Assembly (NCBI GenBank): GCA_021613375.1
Contig: CM038722.1
Coordinates: 29,215,403 to 29,279,402, forward strand
DNA from: Megaleporinus macrocephalus
Lineage: Eukaryota; Chordata; Actinopteri; Characiformes; Anostomidae
DNA: 64,000 nucleotides
Direction: 5' to 3'
A program made the position numbers and the translations under genes. Under the pieces are notes generated by a model. The model was not told the DNA's origin. It saw only the letters and a list, made by a program, of their open reading frames with translations, and did no database searches. Below, piece by piece: positions 46,642-60,175 of the stretch (position 1 is the first letter of the stretch; the number at the start of each line of letters is the position of its first letter).

Positions 46642-49600
46642 TCAAAGGTTGTTTAGTTTCTCCTCATTCTTGGTAGACGAACTGATGACCTCTGAGCCCA
46701 TGCTGACACTCCGTAGACGCTGTGTATGTTCTTCAGGTGATGATTTTAATTCCCTCTTCTCAGGGAATGATGGGATATCAAAATCAGGAACTGCCAGGAG
46801 CGACATACCTGATGGCGCTTTGTTATTGGTCATGGGGGCCAGGACCCTGGACTGGTCTCCAATTGGCTGGAAGGAGAAGAAGTCTGGTATGGAACGGATG
46901 GTGGGTGCCGGAGGCTTTAACATACCCAGATTAAAAGCACTTGAGTGGGTAGCTTTCGGTCTCTCACGCGGTCTTTCTCGGTTGTGGCCGGGAGGTTCTT
47001 TGAGGAAAGGTGCTGGTATCTTCGGCACTGGCACTAGCTTCTCCTCCTTTTCATTTTTGAAAGGCAGCGCGGGCAGTGCGGGGTTGATTCCTCCACAACT
47101 GCAGATGGTGCTCTGGGTGTCCTGTCCCAATCCAGATGGCAGTGATCCACCTGCACCCCCACTCCGGCCTACACAGCGCTCCCCCTCCCCCTCGCCATCT
47201 GAGTAGGAGGGGTCAGGGCTTACAGAATGAGTCAATCGCTGCAACTGGGCAGATGTCCTGCGGAAGGCTCCGCCCACAAATCCGGTAGGAGAGGGGGCGG
47301 AGCTTAAGAGGCGGTTGAAAAGGGCAAGGTTGTGATTCCGGGTTACAGATTCTTCCAGATTCTCAGCAATCTCCTCCAGAGGCTGGAAGTGCATCTCCTC
47401 TTTGGGGATTCTGAATTTGGAAAGTGGGAAAATAGCATGTTCATGTTTCATGTTTATTGTTTATTGTTTATTTCTTGAGATCATAAAATCATTAAAATCT
47501 GACACAGTGTTTCAGCTGAAACCGATTATGTGTTACATCTGTATTTTGTTGTACTGTTTTTTTAAAGAAACAATTGGTAACATAACAGAACTGTCGAATG
47601 CGTATTACACAAATACGGATCAACATACTACCAGTAAGCTGTGGTGTCCAAGGAAACGCCCAGTTCCTCCTCATCAGTTTTACTATTAACAGCTGTTTAT
47701 TTACCATCTAGAAGAAAAGTTGTGAGTTTAGCATCAAACTTTGTCCATTCACTTACTAAAAGGGTGTCTAGAGGTGGAAAGCAGCACCAGTAGTAACTTT
47801 TGTTTCACTTTTATTAATATCACTTCTTTTGTCTTTACTCTTCCTTTCATTGGCTGTCTGTCCTTAAATAATTCAACTTGAAGAAGCACCTTCAGCATGA
47901 TTAATAAGAGGTTGGAATACACTGTCAGGGCAGCAGTGCTACTTCCTTATCCTCTCATGTTGGACTGATTCTACTCAATGCTACAGTGACTCACTATCAC
48001 CCCTTCCGGTACAAAGTGGTGTTACGAGCCGGGGCTAGCTAGTTAGCATGCTTCAGTAGATATCTATGCAACATGATACATAGACGTCTTTGACATACTT
48101 ATATTTTAAATGCTGTTGATAATGAGTTAATTAATATAAATTAAGGTTTCTCCATATTTATTAAGAAAATGTTAACATATTAAAAATAAGTATTTTATTA
48201 AATTGTTTTATTAATTATGTTGTTAAAATTATTGTATTATTAAATACATGTAGGGCATTCTTATTTCACAGTAGTCGCTAAAAACATATTTTATCAGATT
48301 TATCACAGTTTTACGACAATCAGTGTTACATATAAACACTCAATAGACACGTAGATTTACTGGTGGTTTTGCATGGTAAATAAAATGGCTTCATTAAAGT
48401 CAGTAAGATTCTCTGAAATGAACCACCTCAAATCTAATGACATTGGATGACTTTGTTTATATCTCAACAGAAAAACATTTGCCTTTAAGTCACAGCTTTC
48501 AGGTCAATTTTTATCATTCATTAGCATCTATTAATAATTGATTATAAGAATTCTTAACATGATCTATTTCATTTTTGTAGAAGTGCTGTTTTAAAAGTTT
48601 TTCACTGATTATTACGTCAGAGGTCTGGAGTTCGTCCATCATCATAAATACTAATTTATTGCAAAAGAACACAATGTTTTATGGATTTCCGTGGATGTTA
48701 AATGAAAAGCTACAGTCAATAAACCTGTTTGTAGTTTGTAAAATGGTCACAGCAGTTTTCTGCCAATTTGCTGGAGACTCACGCCATGTCGAAGGTGGAG
48801 CCCTGGAAGGAGGGTTTGCGGAGGACGAAGAGCGTAGCTGCGGTGTAAGGCGGTCGAGGGTTTGAGTCGTTCCAGTAGCGATCACGCTCCATCATGGGCA
48901 GATCTCCATACATCTCATCTACAGCCATCATAGACACCTGTGAAATACAACACACACAAACACATACACACATGATTATAGAGAAAGCTATTACTTGAAC
49001 TGGTTACTGGGTCCCTGATGCCTCAGACATGTTTAGCCAAGGTTTTGGACTATATTGTTTTTGTTTGTTTGTTTGTTTTTATACATTCACTGTGTGGAAG
49101 GAAGTACACAGTATGTCCTAAAGTTTGTAGACACCTGCTCATCAGACTCTTCATCTGGGTATTAATAGGAAGCTTTTCACCCCTTTTCTGCAGTAACAGC
49201 CTCTACTTGTCCAGGAAGGCTGTAGACCAGGTGTTGGAATATTACTGTGAGGATTTGCTTGTATGCAGCTACAAGAGCACAAGTAAGGTCAGGTACTGAT
49301 GTAATAAGATCAATTCTAAATTACTACAAATCACGCAACTTGACATACATTTTTGTGAATCATTATTAAAGTTACACATAAAAGCACATGTGACACACGT
49401 GTCAGTTCACTAGGGTTAGAATAAAAGTTGTATCTGTGTGTTACGACCCCTGGTCGTTATAGCCATTTTTTTAAAGTCTGTTGTGTATTGTGTATTTAAG
49501 TGCATTGTGTGCAGGTCCATGATTGACCACTAGAGGTCGTCTTCATAAATAAAAGATGTCAAGTGGCCATTTTGGGGAGACGTTCAGGGTTCTCTGCTTT

Positions 49601-52600
49601 GACCTGACCTGGAACAACTCCTGCCCAGACCAGCCCGGCACTTCCACCACATCTTTCCATTTAGCTACAGCTTTGTTAGATTCCATAAGATCTCTGTGGG
49701 ACGTAGGGGGCGGGTGCCTTTTGTTTATCTACCCTTTTCTCCTGTTTTGTGGTAGGGAGTTAGGGGTAGTTAGGGGAGTTAGGGGTAGTTTGGTGTATTT
49801 CTGTTTGCTTTGTTTTTAGTTTAGTTAGTTTTCATTCTCCAGTTGTTTTGTTTGTTATTATGGTGTTTGCCCGTCCCTGAAGACACTGTCCCATCCATCA
49901 CTCATTTGTGGACCATAAACTTGCATTTTTCTGGTTTGAACAGTGTCCGGTATTTGGTCTGGCAGAGGTCAGGGGAGAGAACCCACTCTCAATTTCTGTT
50001 ACGGCCCCTAGACCAGGTCGTAACATGTTATACAGTCCTTGTGTAAGAGTCTATTTCAGACTCTTGGAATTTTGGAGAGTCTGAAATAGAACTGAATAAG
50101 AGACTAATTAAAAGTGTATTTTAGTGATTTAGTGACATAGAATGAATGACTGAATGAACGAATGAGTGAATGAATGAATAAATGAATAAATGAATGAGTG
50201 AATGAATGAATAAATGAATAAGTAAATGAATGATTAAATGAACGAGTAAATGAATGAATGGTCACCTGGAAGTTCCTGTCTATGAGCCAGTTGGTCTCAA
50301 AGTCATCATCATCCTCACCAAATGGGTTAATGAGTTGTTCTGCCACCTATTTACAAAGATTAATCCATAAGTTAACAACAAAAACAACAGTTAAATCATA
50401 GAAACCTGAAATTCACACACTAGCTTTTTGGCAGGCCTAAGTTTTGGGGGCGGGGCTCTGGAGGGAACAGACTACAGGGGGAGATGTATCTGTTTTGCTA
50501 TTGAGCTACAAAACAGCTAACTTCAGCTAAGATCAGCAAGAAAGTACAGAGGAATAAAAACCATAAAACTAAATGATTTCAATATTTTTATGATAATTAT
50601 ATATTATTATAATAAATTGATATTTTATAATAATAAAATAAAGGACAAGAAAACTGAGGAATGATTTCACGTGTTGATACACTTTTCCTGACCTTCAGCC
50701 AGCCAGCATAGAAGAAGAATTGAAGCAGGGTGAAGATGGGCACATAGAGGTCAAGATCATGACCTGGGTAACCCTGGCTGGGGTCCAGAAACTGCCGACC
50801 AATCAGACACACCAGGAAGAAGCTGTAGACGGCCAGTGTTACCACCTGAGAGAGAAGCATCATTTATTTGTTAGTGCACTAAATGAAGACCTCTGTGCAT
50901 TTTTCTTCAGGATAGATTTGCTTTCTTTGTTTACTTTTGTTTTACAGGTGTGATCAGTTCAAAACTTTACTTACACTTGACTGAAAGCCAGCATTCATAA
51001 GAACACCTGCCTGACAAAAACCTACATAGACATTTATAAATGTTTTTTTCCAACACACCTACACTACCGCTCAAAAGTTTAGGATCACAGTGAAATGTTC
51101 TTGTTTTCAATGGAGTATCTTCTTCCTTAACACAACAATGGACTGACGGGTCTCTAAAGAAAGTTGTTTATTTCTGGTCATTGTGAGTCGGTCAGCAAGC
51201 CCTCAACTGCTGATCTTCAGATACTAAACTAACCTAGAATGTTGTTCCCTTTTATACTCACTTATTAGTAGAATGTTTTTCAGCTGTGCATCACAATTGA
51301 ACAAGAGTGTCCTAACAACCAATTAGTCCAATAACATCTTTAACTTGGATTGGCGACCGCACCAGATTTAGACACCGCACCAGATTTAGATTAGAGGACT
51401 GATAATTGCTGATAATAGGACTATATGTAAAATAAGCCTCTATACAAAAAAAGACTTTAATACAAACATTTTTATTCTTTAAAAATCATCTGATACACTT
51501 TAATTGTGATATGGACAGCATTGTTTGTAAATTGCATGAAAATTGCATGAAAATAGCATGAAATTAAATTCTAAAGTAATCTTAAACTTTTGAGCAGTAG
51601 TGTATGTTGTCACTGGAATCACAGCAGCCATCTGAAAAAAGGCTTTGTGAATATTTATGTATGTTTATGTCAGTCGTCATAAAAAGCTTATATATGTGTC
51701 GTGTATCTAAACAAAATCCACCTCCAGTAAAGTGTTACCAAACCTTTACAGTCATGCCTGTAGCTCAGTGATTGGCTAATAGGCTACTGATACACTGGTC
51801 TCTGAGAAAGCAAAGATAATGTCCTGCTGGGATTTTAGAGTAAATTAATTTATTATAATCTTGTATGTTATATTAAACCGAAGTCCTATTAGCCAGGTAA
51901 TTATTCCTTTTAATCAATAATTTAATTATGAGGAATCACCCACATAAACACCCTTTTCTCACCTGTGTGTAGACGAGAGGCACGCTGATCATGTCATAGT
52001 GGAACAGCAGGCTGCACTTCCCTCTGAACTTATTCAGCTCCTGCAGATCATTTTAAAACAACAAGCAGGCAAAAAACATCACTGACTTCTGTCACTGCAA
52101 GCAGACATAAAGTAACAGACTCCCACACAGTGAGAATATTGTGGGGTCTCCTAAATTCTGTATCCAAAACAGAACTTATTCAGCATTTTATAGTTATCCT
52201 GTAGTTATCCTGGTTTAACTGTACTTAACAAAACAGCAACACTTTGTATGAGTAGTATGTCCATAGGAAACTACAAACACACTGATAATGTGATATTCAT
52301 AAGGCTTTACAAACATATAAACAGGAAGTTATTTAATTTTGTTTTAAGTGTAATTCAAAAGTTGTTAAAAATCATAGCATGCCTCAGCCTGTGTTAATGT
52401 TGGGCAGATTGTTTCTTTGACACTGACAAATGCCATGAATACTACTTGCGCCACGTTATTTACATTGACGATGTGTCATAGGTTTTTATAAATATGTGTG
52501 GTGTAGTCGTCATGTTGTGGGCCGGATGTTGAGAGAAGCAGCCTTGTGACCAGAAGGTCAATGGTTTGATCCCATGACCGGTGGGAACTATGGGTAAAGC

Positions 52601-55600
52601 TGTGTATGTGCGTGTTTTACTGCACAAATGGGTTAAATGCAGAGGTAATATTTGTCGGTGTGCAAACACAAGTGGCAACTAGTTCTAAATTCTGAACGTC
52701 ATCAATGTGCTCACAGATTCTTACAGGCATATTACTCTAGACATCATGTAAAAACTTTGTACATTAGAAAAACATGTCTCACTGTGAGTGATCCAAATTT
52801 CACAAATACTGATTAACTATTTGTTTGATCACCTCCAACAGCAGTTTGTAGGTGTTGTCATCTTTGATTCTGCCCTCAGATCGCGCCACAGCGGCCAGAT
52901 TAGTGAACCACACACACGGGATCCAGTACTTATTGTAGGGAGAGTGTAAACTCTCAAACTTCTTCCTTTCCTCCCGTGTCATAAAACCTACAGAGAGAGA
53001 GAGAGACCAAAATTACTACATTTTTGCATTCGTGTAATGATAAATAATCCGCCGGTGCCAGAATTTCTTCACTGGTTTCTTATAAATGTGTCACATAAGC
53101 AAATATTTGAATAAACACCAGTGTTGTGAGTTTATCACACCACATATACATGTGTTTGTAACAACCCAGCCAAATACGAATGGGTAAAAAAGCTTAGTGC
53201 ATACAGTTTGTTTTCAATATCGTAAAAAGTAAGAATTGTCTGCTCTGGAACACAGGATCACATTTGCTAAAGGTGCTGAAACCAACCCAAGCACAGGAAT
53301 GGTTCTGCCTCTATGAAAAATGGATGGTCTACTAGTTTTATTGGTCTTGTGTAATTAGACATGTTTGACCCCTCTGAGCCAAAAACCAATTACAAACCAG
53401 AGGACACTGACCTGCTTGAAAATCAAGCTTTTCTTCCTTAGTCTGCAACATTTGTATCATGTCCTTTTTTGTCTCTCAATGCTTTGCTAGCATGAGCTAA
53501 CAAGGAATAGTAGCCTGTTGCTAGCCCTGTTCTGTAAGTGGCTGTTCTGGCTAACATATCATCCAGAGACAAACCACACTGACCTCACGTTGCCTTCAAG
53601 TTAAGTAGGTTTGGCTACTCAAGGTACTGTGTAGCTGATAACTCTGTTAGCCTAGCTGAACTTTATGAAGCAGCTGCTGTCTAAGGTGGGCCGGCGTGTT
53701 GTAATGGGAGCGGGGCTTGCAGTGTAGCTGCTGGGCACTGACCTAGCTGATGCTAATGCATTCTAGTTTTTATACCATGATTGAAGAAAGAGTATCGTTG
53801 TACTAACATACATTAAAGTTAAGAAGATTCTTCCTTCTTGAATTGCTAATAGCCCCTGATTGAAGGGTCTGTTCACTAACACAATCTCCTGCCTCCACTA
53901 CTAGCGGGGTTTGTGCTATATTGATTTTTGATATTAGCTGTACACACATTTTTAGCTCATAAAAGAAATGCAAATAACATTCTTTACTTTCCCTGTCTCT
54001 GTTTTAATGACTTCCTTATTTATAGGCTTGAGCTCAAATCTTGTCTTTTAGTATTGGGACGTTAACTTGTTAGCTAGTTAACCAGCTCAGCCTCCTCTAC
54101 TCTGGGCAGAATATACAATTATATAGAGAATATAGAGTGTAAAGCAGTTAAAGAGGGTCTATTTGCAGTAAAGAGTGATGTTTAACTAGCAGTTCAGTTA
54201 ACTGGTTTAACTGGTGGTCAGATTTTATGGGCATGGATTTCAACAATAATTATGAAGTATAATAATTAAGAACCAACAATAGGTCTTCTGGAGCTCTGAA
54301 GCTTCATGTTCTTGCCATACTTTCAGCTGTAGTGATAGTAGAAATACCTCCAAGACATTTAAAGGAACACATAACTGAAAGTGAACACACTGTTTTCCAC
54401 AGTCACCTGCTTCCACGACATGGTCTATGGTGGGGAAGCGTTTGAAGACGGCGGTGCTGACAGATCGGAGGATGAGCAGGGAGGCCAGGCTGGCATAGCG
54501 CATGAGTGTGCGGCGGAGGAGTCGACCTCGCTCGTCTCCGCCCTGCAGGCCCCCTGACAACACACACATGATGCTGTCCGGCAGAGGAATGGAGGTGTAC
54601 TGACTCCACCAGCGGTTTACTATCAGTGTCACGTAGAACCCTGTAGAACACCAAAACATTAGCATGTATGCAGAGTACTCAGAAAGCTCCTCACTGTTGG
54701 ACCCTTGTGTCCATTAATGTCCTATTGTGAACCAGTGTGAATGGAAAAGAATGTCCTGTATGACAGTGAGAGTGGAACAGAGATGATTCTAGAAACAAGA
54801 CCATTCTAGATCAATGATTTGTGAAGAACAATCTACAACAGTGTGAATGGGGAAAAAATTTAATTACACTTCATTTGAATCTCATATTTGTAATGCCTTA
54901 TGAATGCACTAATAAGTCATGGCTTTGTCTTTGGCTTTAATGCAAAATGGTACTTCTTTTTTATGGTGGAGGAAACCACCAACATTAAAGCACATCTGAT
55001 ACAATGTTTGGGGGCCACGGAACCCTAAACATCACCACGGAGTGTTCTAATCCTTTTATACAACAGCAAAATAGCACTGTCACTCTTGTGTTCTATTGCA
55101 TAATAACACTCTCCCTCTTATATTCTATTGCATAAGACTTCCTGCCCACTAAAATGGTACATACCTAATACGAAGGACATTGGAATGAGGCTGGCATAGT
55201 GGTTGCAGTAAATGGAGAGTTTCTCAAAATACCTCTTCTGCTCATCCAAAAGAAAGAATCTGAAAAGACACATAGACTCTATTCAGGTATTACAGGAAAA
55301 TGAAAATTTAATTTGTAATACATATTTAAAGTGTTTCCACAAGCTCATTGTAAAGGACTCCAATTTATCTTCAATACTACTCAATTTGGAATAAGCAAGA
55401 TCTTCTTAAAGTAGCCCTTATTACTTAAATGGCCAAAATATCTGAAACCCCTATTTTGTTGTAGACCAGTAAGTTCAGTTTGCAGATTAACAGGTTGAAA
55501 GGTTATTAGGTAGTTTACAGCCTTGGTTCTTCTGGAAAAGCTTTATGCCAGGGCTGTCACTGTCAATCATAGTAGTCAAGTAATCTAGCGATTATTTTTA

Positions 55601-56077
55601 TTATTAAGATTATTATTAAGAACCTGCTGGTGTGGGTTTCTTCCCTTTCAGTATTGCCCACAAAAGTGATTTGAGTGCTACAAGTATTCAATGGATTTAA
55701 CTCCAGAGACCACTGCTTCACAGCCAGGTGCTGGGAGGTTGTATACCCCCCTAACTGGCACTTGGCATTGGGCATAGTGATCTTAGACTGATTCTATTGG
55801 AAATACTTTAGTATGAAGATTATACAAGATATATTTCTGCCATGTAACTTGTACCAGTAATTCTACTAATTAAAAGCTGTCTACAAACTTTTGGACACAC
55901 AGTGTAATGAAGAAGGAAATCCCACCTGTATGTAACGCTGATGCCAGTGTACATGATGAAGAAGGCCAGCACCTCTTTGTACAGGACTTTATAAATGCTG
56001 CCCCTCCAGGCCAGCAGTAGCTTGGAGAAGCCACAGAAACGTGCATTGGCAACGCGAGCTGTGTACGTCACCGTCAT
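46642..56077 (-). CDS. best2: Bestrophin-2, calcium-activated chloride channel, complete
   Basis: Coding exons (minus strand): 56077-55926, 55259-55165, 54640-54407, 52987-52833, 52040-51963, 50845-50693, 50346-50266, 48937-48783 and 47410-46642. All have AG/GT borders and join into 623 codons plus stop. Early exon lengths (152, 95, 234, 155, 78, 153, 81) match vertebrate bestrophins as I know them. The protein starts [14 protein letters not shown], has WRGSIYK, membrane segments ([28 protein letters not shown]) and the acidic calcium clasp [36 protein letters not shown] and CSCGGINP in the tail point to BEST2 rather than BEST1/3/4. Bestrophins are pentameric chloride/bicarbonate channels of epithelia. 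The ATG is preceded by an acceptor at 56098, implying a non-coding first exon. The C-terminal tail makes it longer than mammalian BEST2 (about 509 residues). Confidence 0.95.
49439..50025. mobile_element. Probable solo LTR in a best2 intron
   Basis: About 587 bases bounded by TGTTACGACC and its perfect inverse GGTCGTAACA, so it has TG...CA ends. It includes ATAAATAAAAGATG near 49545. I did not find a matching target duplication. Confidence 0.55.
50139..50262. repeat. Tetranucleotide (TGAA)n array
   Basis: Imperfect ATGAATGA/ATAAATGA units next to the best2 exon 50266-50346. On the minus strand it starts four bases after the donor site. Confidence 0.9.
51058..51605 (-). mobile_element. Tc1-like deletion derivative, copy A (best2 intron)
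   Basis: Ends CTACCGCTCAAAAGTTTAGG and CTTAAACTTTTGAGCAGTAG are inverted repeats. The interior matches 59560-60070 in opposite orientation. Only the first codons of a Tc1 transposase remain. Confidence 0.75.
52480..52690 (+). mobile_element. tRNA-derived SINE (best2 intron)
   Basis: Has an RNA polymerase III B-box-like GGTTTGATCCC, the CCTTGTGACCAGAAGGTCA head of a common fish SINE, and the body wording GGGTTAAATGCAGAGGTAAT. Confidence 0.65.
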
Positions 56078-56100
56078 GAGTACGTCAGGAACGAACACTG

Positions 56101-57140
56101 AAAACAGTCAACAAAACACACTAATGTGGTTTATGCATAAATTCCATCATTTTTATACAGCTATTCATAATTCGATCACTGAGATGTCAAAAAGTCATTT
56201 AGAGTAGTTTAGCATGAAATGCAGCCAAGAAACATTTGCCAATTAAGAATTGTTCATAGTTTGAGGTGATAGGAAATGTTTATGTCCAAGAAAGCTGCAT
56301 TATATATTATATATGCATTAGATTTTATATGAAATAATGTCTGATAGGAGATGTTCTTTCTGATAGCTTTAAAGAAGGTTTTGACACATAAATTGGTGGT
56401 GGAGGGTTACATATAGAGCATTATAAGACAAAATAGTCCCGAAATAAAACATATATATATATATATATTTGTGTGACCCATCATGGTTCCCATCACCACT
56501 GTACAGAAATCTCAGTCTGCAAGTTTCTCAACTATGAGTTTCTTAGTGACTGAATGAGAATAGCTAAATTTCCGGTACCACTTTAGAATAAGATTACCTT
56601 TATAAAACCAATAATAATCAGTTATAATCAGTTGATATATATCACTGAAACAAAGGATAACTATGACCTGATGCTGTTGGAACAACTCCTTGCCTAAAAA
56701 GATAGCTTCATTTTTGGCATGTTTTATGAAGAATGGACCAAAAAAAAAGATCCAAAATGACCTGGAAAGAGGTCTAGTTACAGTGACTTACATTTAAAAT
56801 ACAGTATGTTATTACAAGATACAAGGATGTCGTTCTAACAACAGTACAAATTATAATAGAAAAGAATGGAGTGATCAAAGCTTTTCCAAGAAAATCATTA
56901 ATTTGATAAAGTAGACTTTAAAATTACACTAAAACATTATTATTAAATTATTTATAAAAAAAACCCACACAAAATAAAACATTTGAACACCCTGGGTCAG
57001 ATTACATGCTTTGCTGATTTTCTAGATTAAAATAAGTTTACATATCCTATACACAGATATACAGATATATGTTTAATTTAGTGAATAAACAGTAATTGTG
57101 TGTTAAAATGTGTAAAAGTGTGTTGCAAACTTTTGCTTAT
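56101..57140. other. best2 5' flank or first intron, no recognised exon
   Basis: AT-rich. The part up to about 56660 is the end of the segmental duplication (matches 6620-7050). It includes a short (TA)n near 56452. The non-coding first exon of best2 should lie upstream but I cannot place it. Confidence 0.5.
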
Positions 57141-57146
57141 CATTAT

Positions 57147-57320
57147 ATCGTCGCTGTCCTATGAAAAAAATTTTTTATGACTAATGGACCAATAGAAGTG
57201 CTCCAAAATAGCTCAGAAACAAATCTGGTTCCATTGACTTACATTGAAAGTAAAGTATGATTTTGGTTTCTCGAAGTTGCAATTTTAGAGATAATTGTTT
57301 TTCATTGGACAGCGACGGTA
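57147..57320. repeat. Inverted-repeat element, copy A
   Basis: Starts ATCGTCGCTGTCC and ends GGACAGCGACG, a short palindromic element (GACTTACATTGAAAGTAAA inside). An inverted relative is at 62445-62590. Confidence 0.65.
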
Positions 57321-58097
57321 TGTAGAGGATGTTGTGAGGGGTCACTCGAGGGGATGTGAGCTCCGCAGTGAAGCCTGTACTGAGTAATGAGAGTGTGGGT
57401 AATGCCTGCATCTCTTGCTGGGGGCTGAAATGAAAAAGAAAGAGAAAAAAAAGCCAGTGCGCTCTTGCCTGAGACGGAGCGCTCTCTGCTCACAGTGTGC
57501 AGCAGTGCGGTGTAAACAGCAGGCAGTATGATACAAACTCACTGAGCTGAAGGGAGACCCCTCGCCCCCCGCTACCATTCCCCTTGTCTGTCTCTGCCTG
57601 TTAACCACGATGAGGCCCTATTACATAAACTACACACACACCAACACAGACCAACTGAACAGCTACACTCGTTTACTCTCTCACACTGCAGGAGCGCATT
57701 TCAAACCCACACACGTATCTAATAACTGTCCCAGACTGACGTCTCCGAGAGTACACATCATCATCATCATCAAAATATTCCTGAACAACTGCTTTTCAGA
57801 AAATCTATGGATTACAAAGACTAACTAAACATTAAAATTTGTAGATTACAAAAACAATCTAGAACATTCAAAAAATAGTTCACAAACACTACGCAAACAC
57901 TAAGAAAAAAAAGAAAAGTAATGAATGCTAGAAAGCTGCAAAACCATGTAGACTGAAAAAAGACTGGACTGACAAAGCTAGACTATAAATAAAAAACTAG
58001 AATAAAAAACTAAATATATAAATAAATAAATAGATGCTAGAATGAAAAAAAAACTGTAAATGAAAAAAATTAATATACTATAGAGTAGTTGACAAAA
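57321..58097. other. Non-coding, A-rich, with a small (CAT)n
   Basis: A (CAT)n run near 57757 and an A-rich stretch from 57830. No supported gene. Confidence 0.4.
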
Positions 58098-58281
58098 ACA
58101 ACTAGAATGAAAAAGCTAGACTATAAATAAATAGATTTGAAAAACAACTAGAATAAAAAAGTTAGACTATAAATAAATAGATTTGAAAAACAACTAGAAT
58201 AAAAAAGTTAGACTACAAATAAATAGATTTGAAAAACAACTAGAATGAAAAAGCTGCACTATAAATAAACAGATTGCAAAA
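58098..58281 (+). repeat. 46-bp tandem repeat, four copies
   Basis: The unit begins ACAACTAGAATAAAAAAG and repeats four times with few changes. The A-rich sequence on both sides looks like decayed extra units. Confidence 0.85.
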
Positions 58282-59555
58282 AAATTGAATGCTAGAAACT
58301 TTAAAAAATAGCCTGTAGCATAAAAAAAAGCTAGACAAAAATTTTGGATTACAAAAATCCCTGATAGCCAAAAATCAACTGATAGCAAAACATCTGCATA
58401 ATAAAAGTCTCCATTTCTGCCACGCTACTTAACTTTAACACATTACTGTAATCAGTCACCAGTAGACATTTATCACATACTTTCTTATATAGACCGGTCC
58501 AGCAAACACATGCAACAAACAACTCAACTGCAATTAATTTTTTTTAAAAAATGTATTACAAAGGAATCAGTTTTACCTTTGATCAGAGCAGAATCCTCCT
58601 CGCAGCTCCTACAGGGCCAGTTAAAACTCTTACTGCTCCTCCACTGCCTCTAATGTCTCCACTCGCTTTGTGGGAGCTCACCACCCCTCCACTCCTCCAC
58701 TTCACTCTCAGTATTCACTCCTGCTGCTGCTGCACCAACTACTACAGCTTATTCCATCAGTGTCCAGTCAGCACTTCATAACTACCCAGATCCACATTGA
58801 CCAACACTGTCCCCATCAGACACCCAGCACTCCAGCTCCACTCTCGCTTCACACCCTGAAACATCCACAGGTGTTTCTGTCCATCCTTCCACTGTGAGGA
58901 GACACCTCAGTGCTGCGGGTCTGAAAGGATGTGTAGCGGTTCAAGAAGCTCCTGAGAAAAAGAGATACAGACACATTAAACAAAGAAGCTGCTGGTGGTC
59001 TTAGAACAATGGACTGATCACCCCAGGGTCCAGAACCTCAACATCATTGTATGTGTTTGGGCTTATTTGGATGGTGAGAAGCAGAAAATGATAAACCAGC
59101 TTCTAAGACTGAACTTTGGAGGTGAGTCTCCTGAAAAGAATGTGTAATAAAGGTAAACAGTGAACACAATAAACACTAAAAAATGTGACAATGTTTAGTT
59201 TTTGAGGCTTCTGTATAATAAATGTATTTTGCTTTTTTCTTGACAGTAACAAATAAATAAATACCACTTAATGACTTAAATGACAGGCTTGCAGCACAGA
59301 CATATGTGGCCGCTTCACAGACGTTAATATCTTGTGCACAGACCTCTTTTTTCTTGTGCATTGACTTTAAATCCCTTGTTATTTATTCTGCCGGAGCCCC
59401 TTCAGCCCAGCGGGGGCAGCTCAAGCTTGTTAGCTCATAAACTCCTGCTGATAGAGACCAGCTCAAAACAGTGACTTAATAAGGTTTTGCTAGAGAGAAT
59501 TTATACAGACCTATAACAGATAATACAATATCATATACACTGTTTAATTAATATA
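58282..59555. other. No recognised gene
   Basis: Contains a CT/CA-rich stretch at 58600-58900, open in two plus-strand frames but low-complexity and without family resemblance. Confidence 0.4.
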
Positions 59556-59559
59556 TACA

Positions 59560-60070
59560 GTCTTTGATACAGTCTAGGATCACTTTAGAATTTCATTTCA
59601 TACAATTTTCATGCAATTCACAACCAATATTGTCCATTTCACAATTAATGTAAGTGTATCAGATGATTTTTAAAGAATTAAAATGTTTGTATTAAAGTCT
59701 ATTTTTGTATAGAGGCTTATTTTACATATAGTTCTATTATCAGTAATTCTCAGTCCTCTGTCTAAATCTCCTGGTACGGCCACCAATCCAAGTTAAGGAT
59801 GTTATTGGACTAATTGGTTGTTAGGACACTCTTGATCAATTGTGATCACAGCTGAAAAACATTCTACTAATAAGTGAGTATAAAAGGGAACAACATTCTA
59901 GGTTAGTTTAGTATCTGAAGATCAGCAGTTGATGGCTTGCTGACCGACTCAAAATGACCAGAAAGAAACAACTTTCTTTAGAGACCCGTCAGTCCATTGT
60001 TGTGCTAATGAAGAAGATACTCCATTAAAAACAAGAACATTTCACTGTGATCCCAAACTTTTGGTAATGT
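59560..60070 (+). mobile_element. Tc1-like deletion derivative, copy B
   Basis: An inverted copy of 51058-51605. The plus strand at about 59954 reads [21 protein letters not shown], the opening of a Tc1 transposase, which then runs into the terminal repeat (GTGATCCCAAACTTTTGG). Confidence 0.75.
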
Positions 60071-60089
60071 TATGGATGATCAGTGTCTG

Positions 60090-60095
<6 letters not shown>

Positions 60096-60152
<57 letters not shown>
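60096..60152. repeat. (CA)n microsatellite
   Basis: More than 25 CA units after a short TA run. Confidence 0.95.
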
Positions 60153-60156
<4 letters not shown>

Positions 60157-60175
60157 CTACCTATATGGTAGAACT

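Noticed and set aside
46601..47206. 201-codon plus-strand open frame
   Set aside because: Antisense to the last best2 coding exon, which is supported by its splice site and continuous frame.
50104..50346. 80-codon open frame including a Phe/Ser/His repeat
   Set aside because: Only the first 27 codons are real (best2 exon 50266-50346); the rest is the tetranucleotide repeat in the intron.
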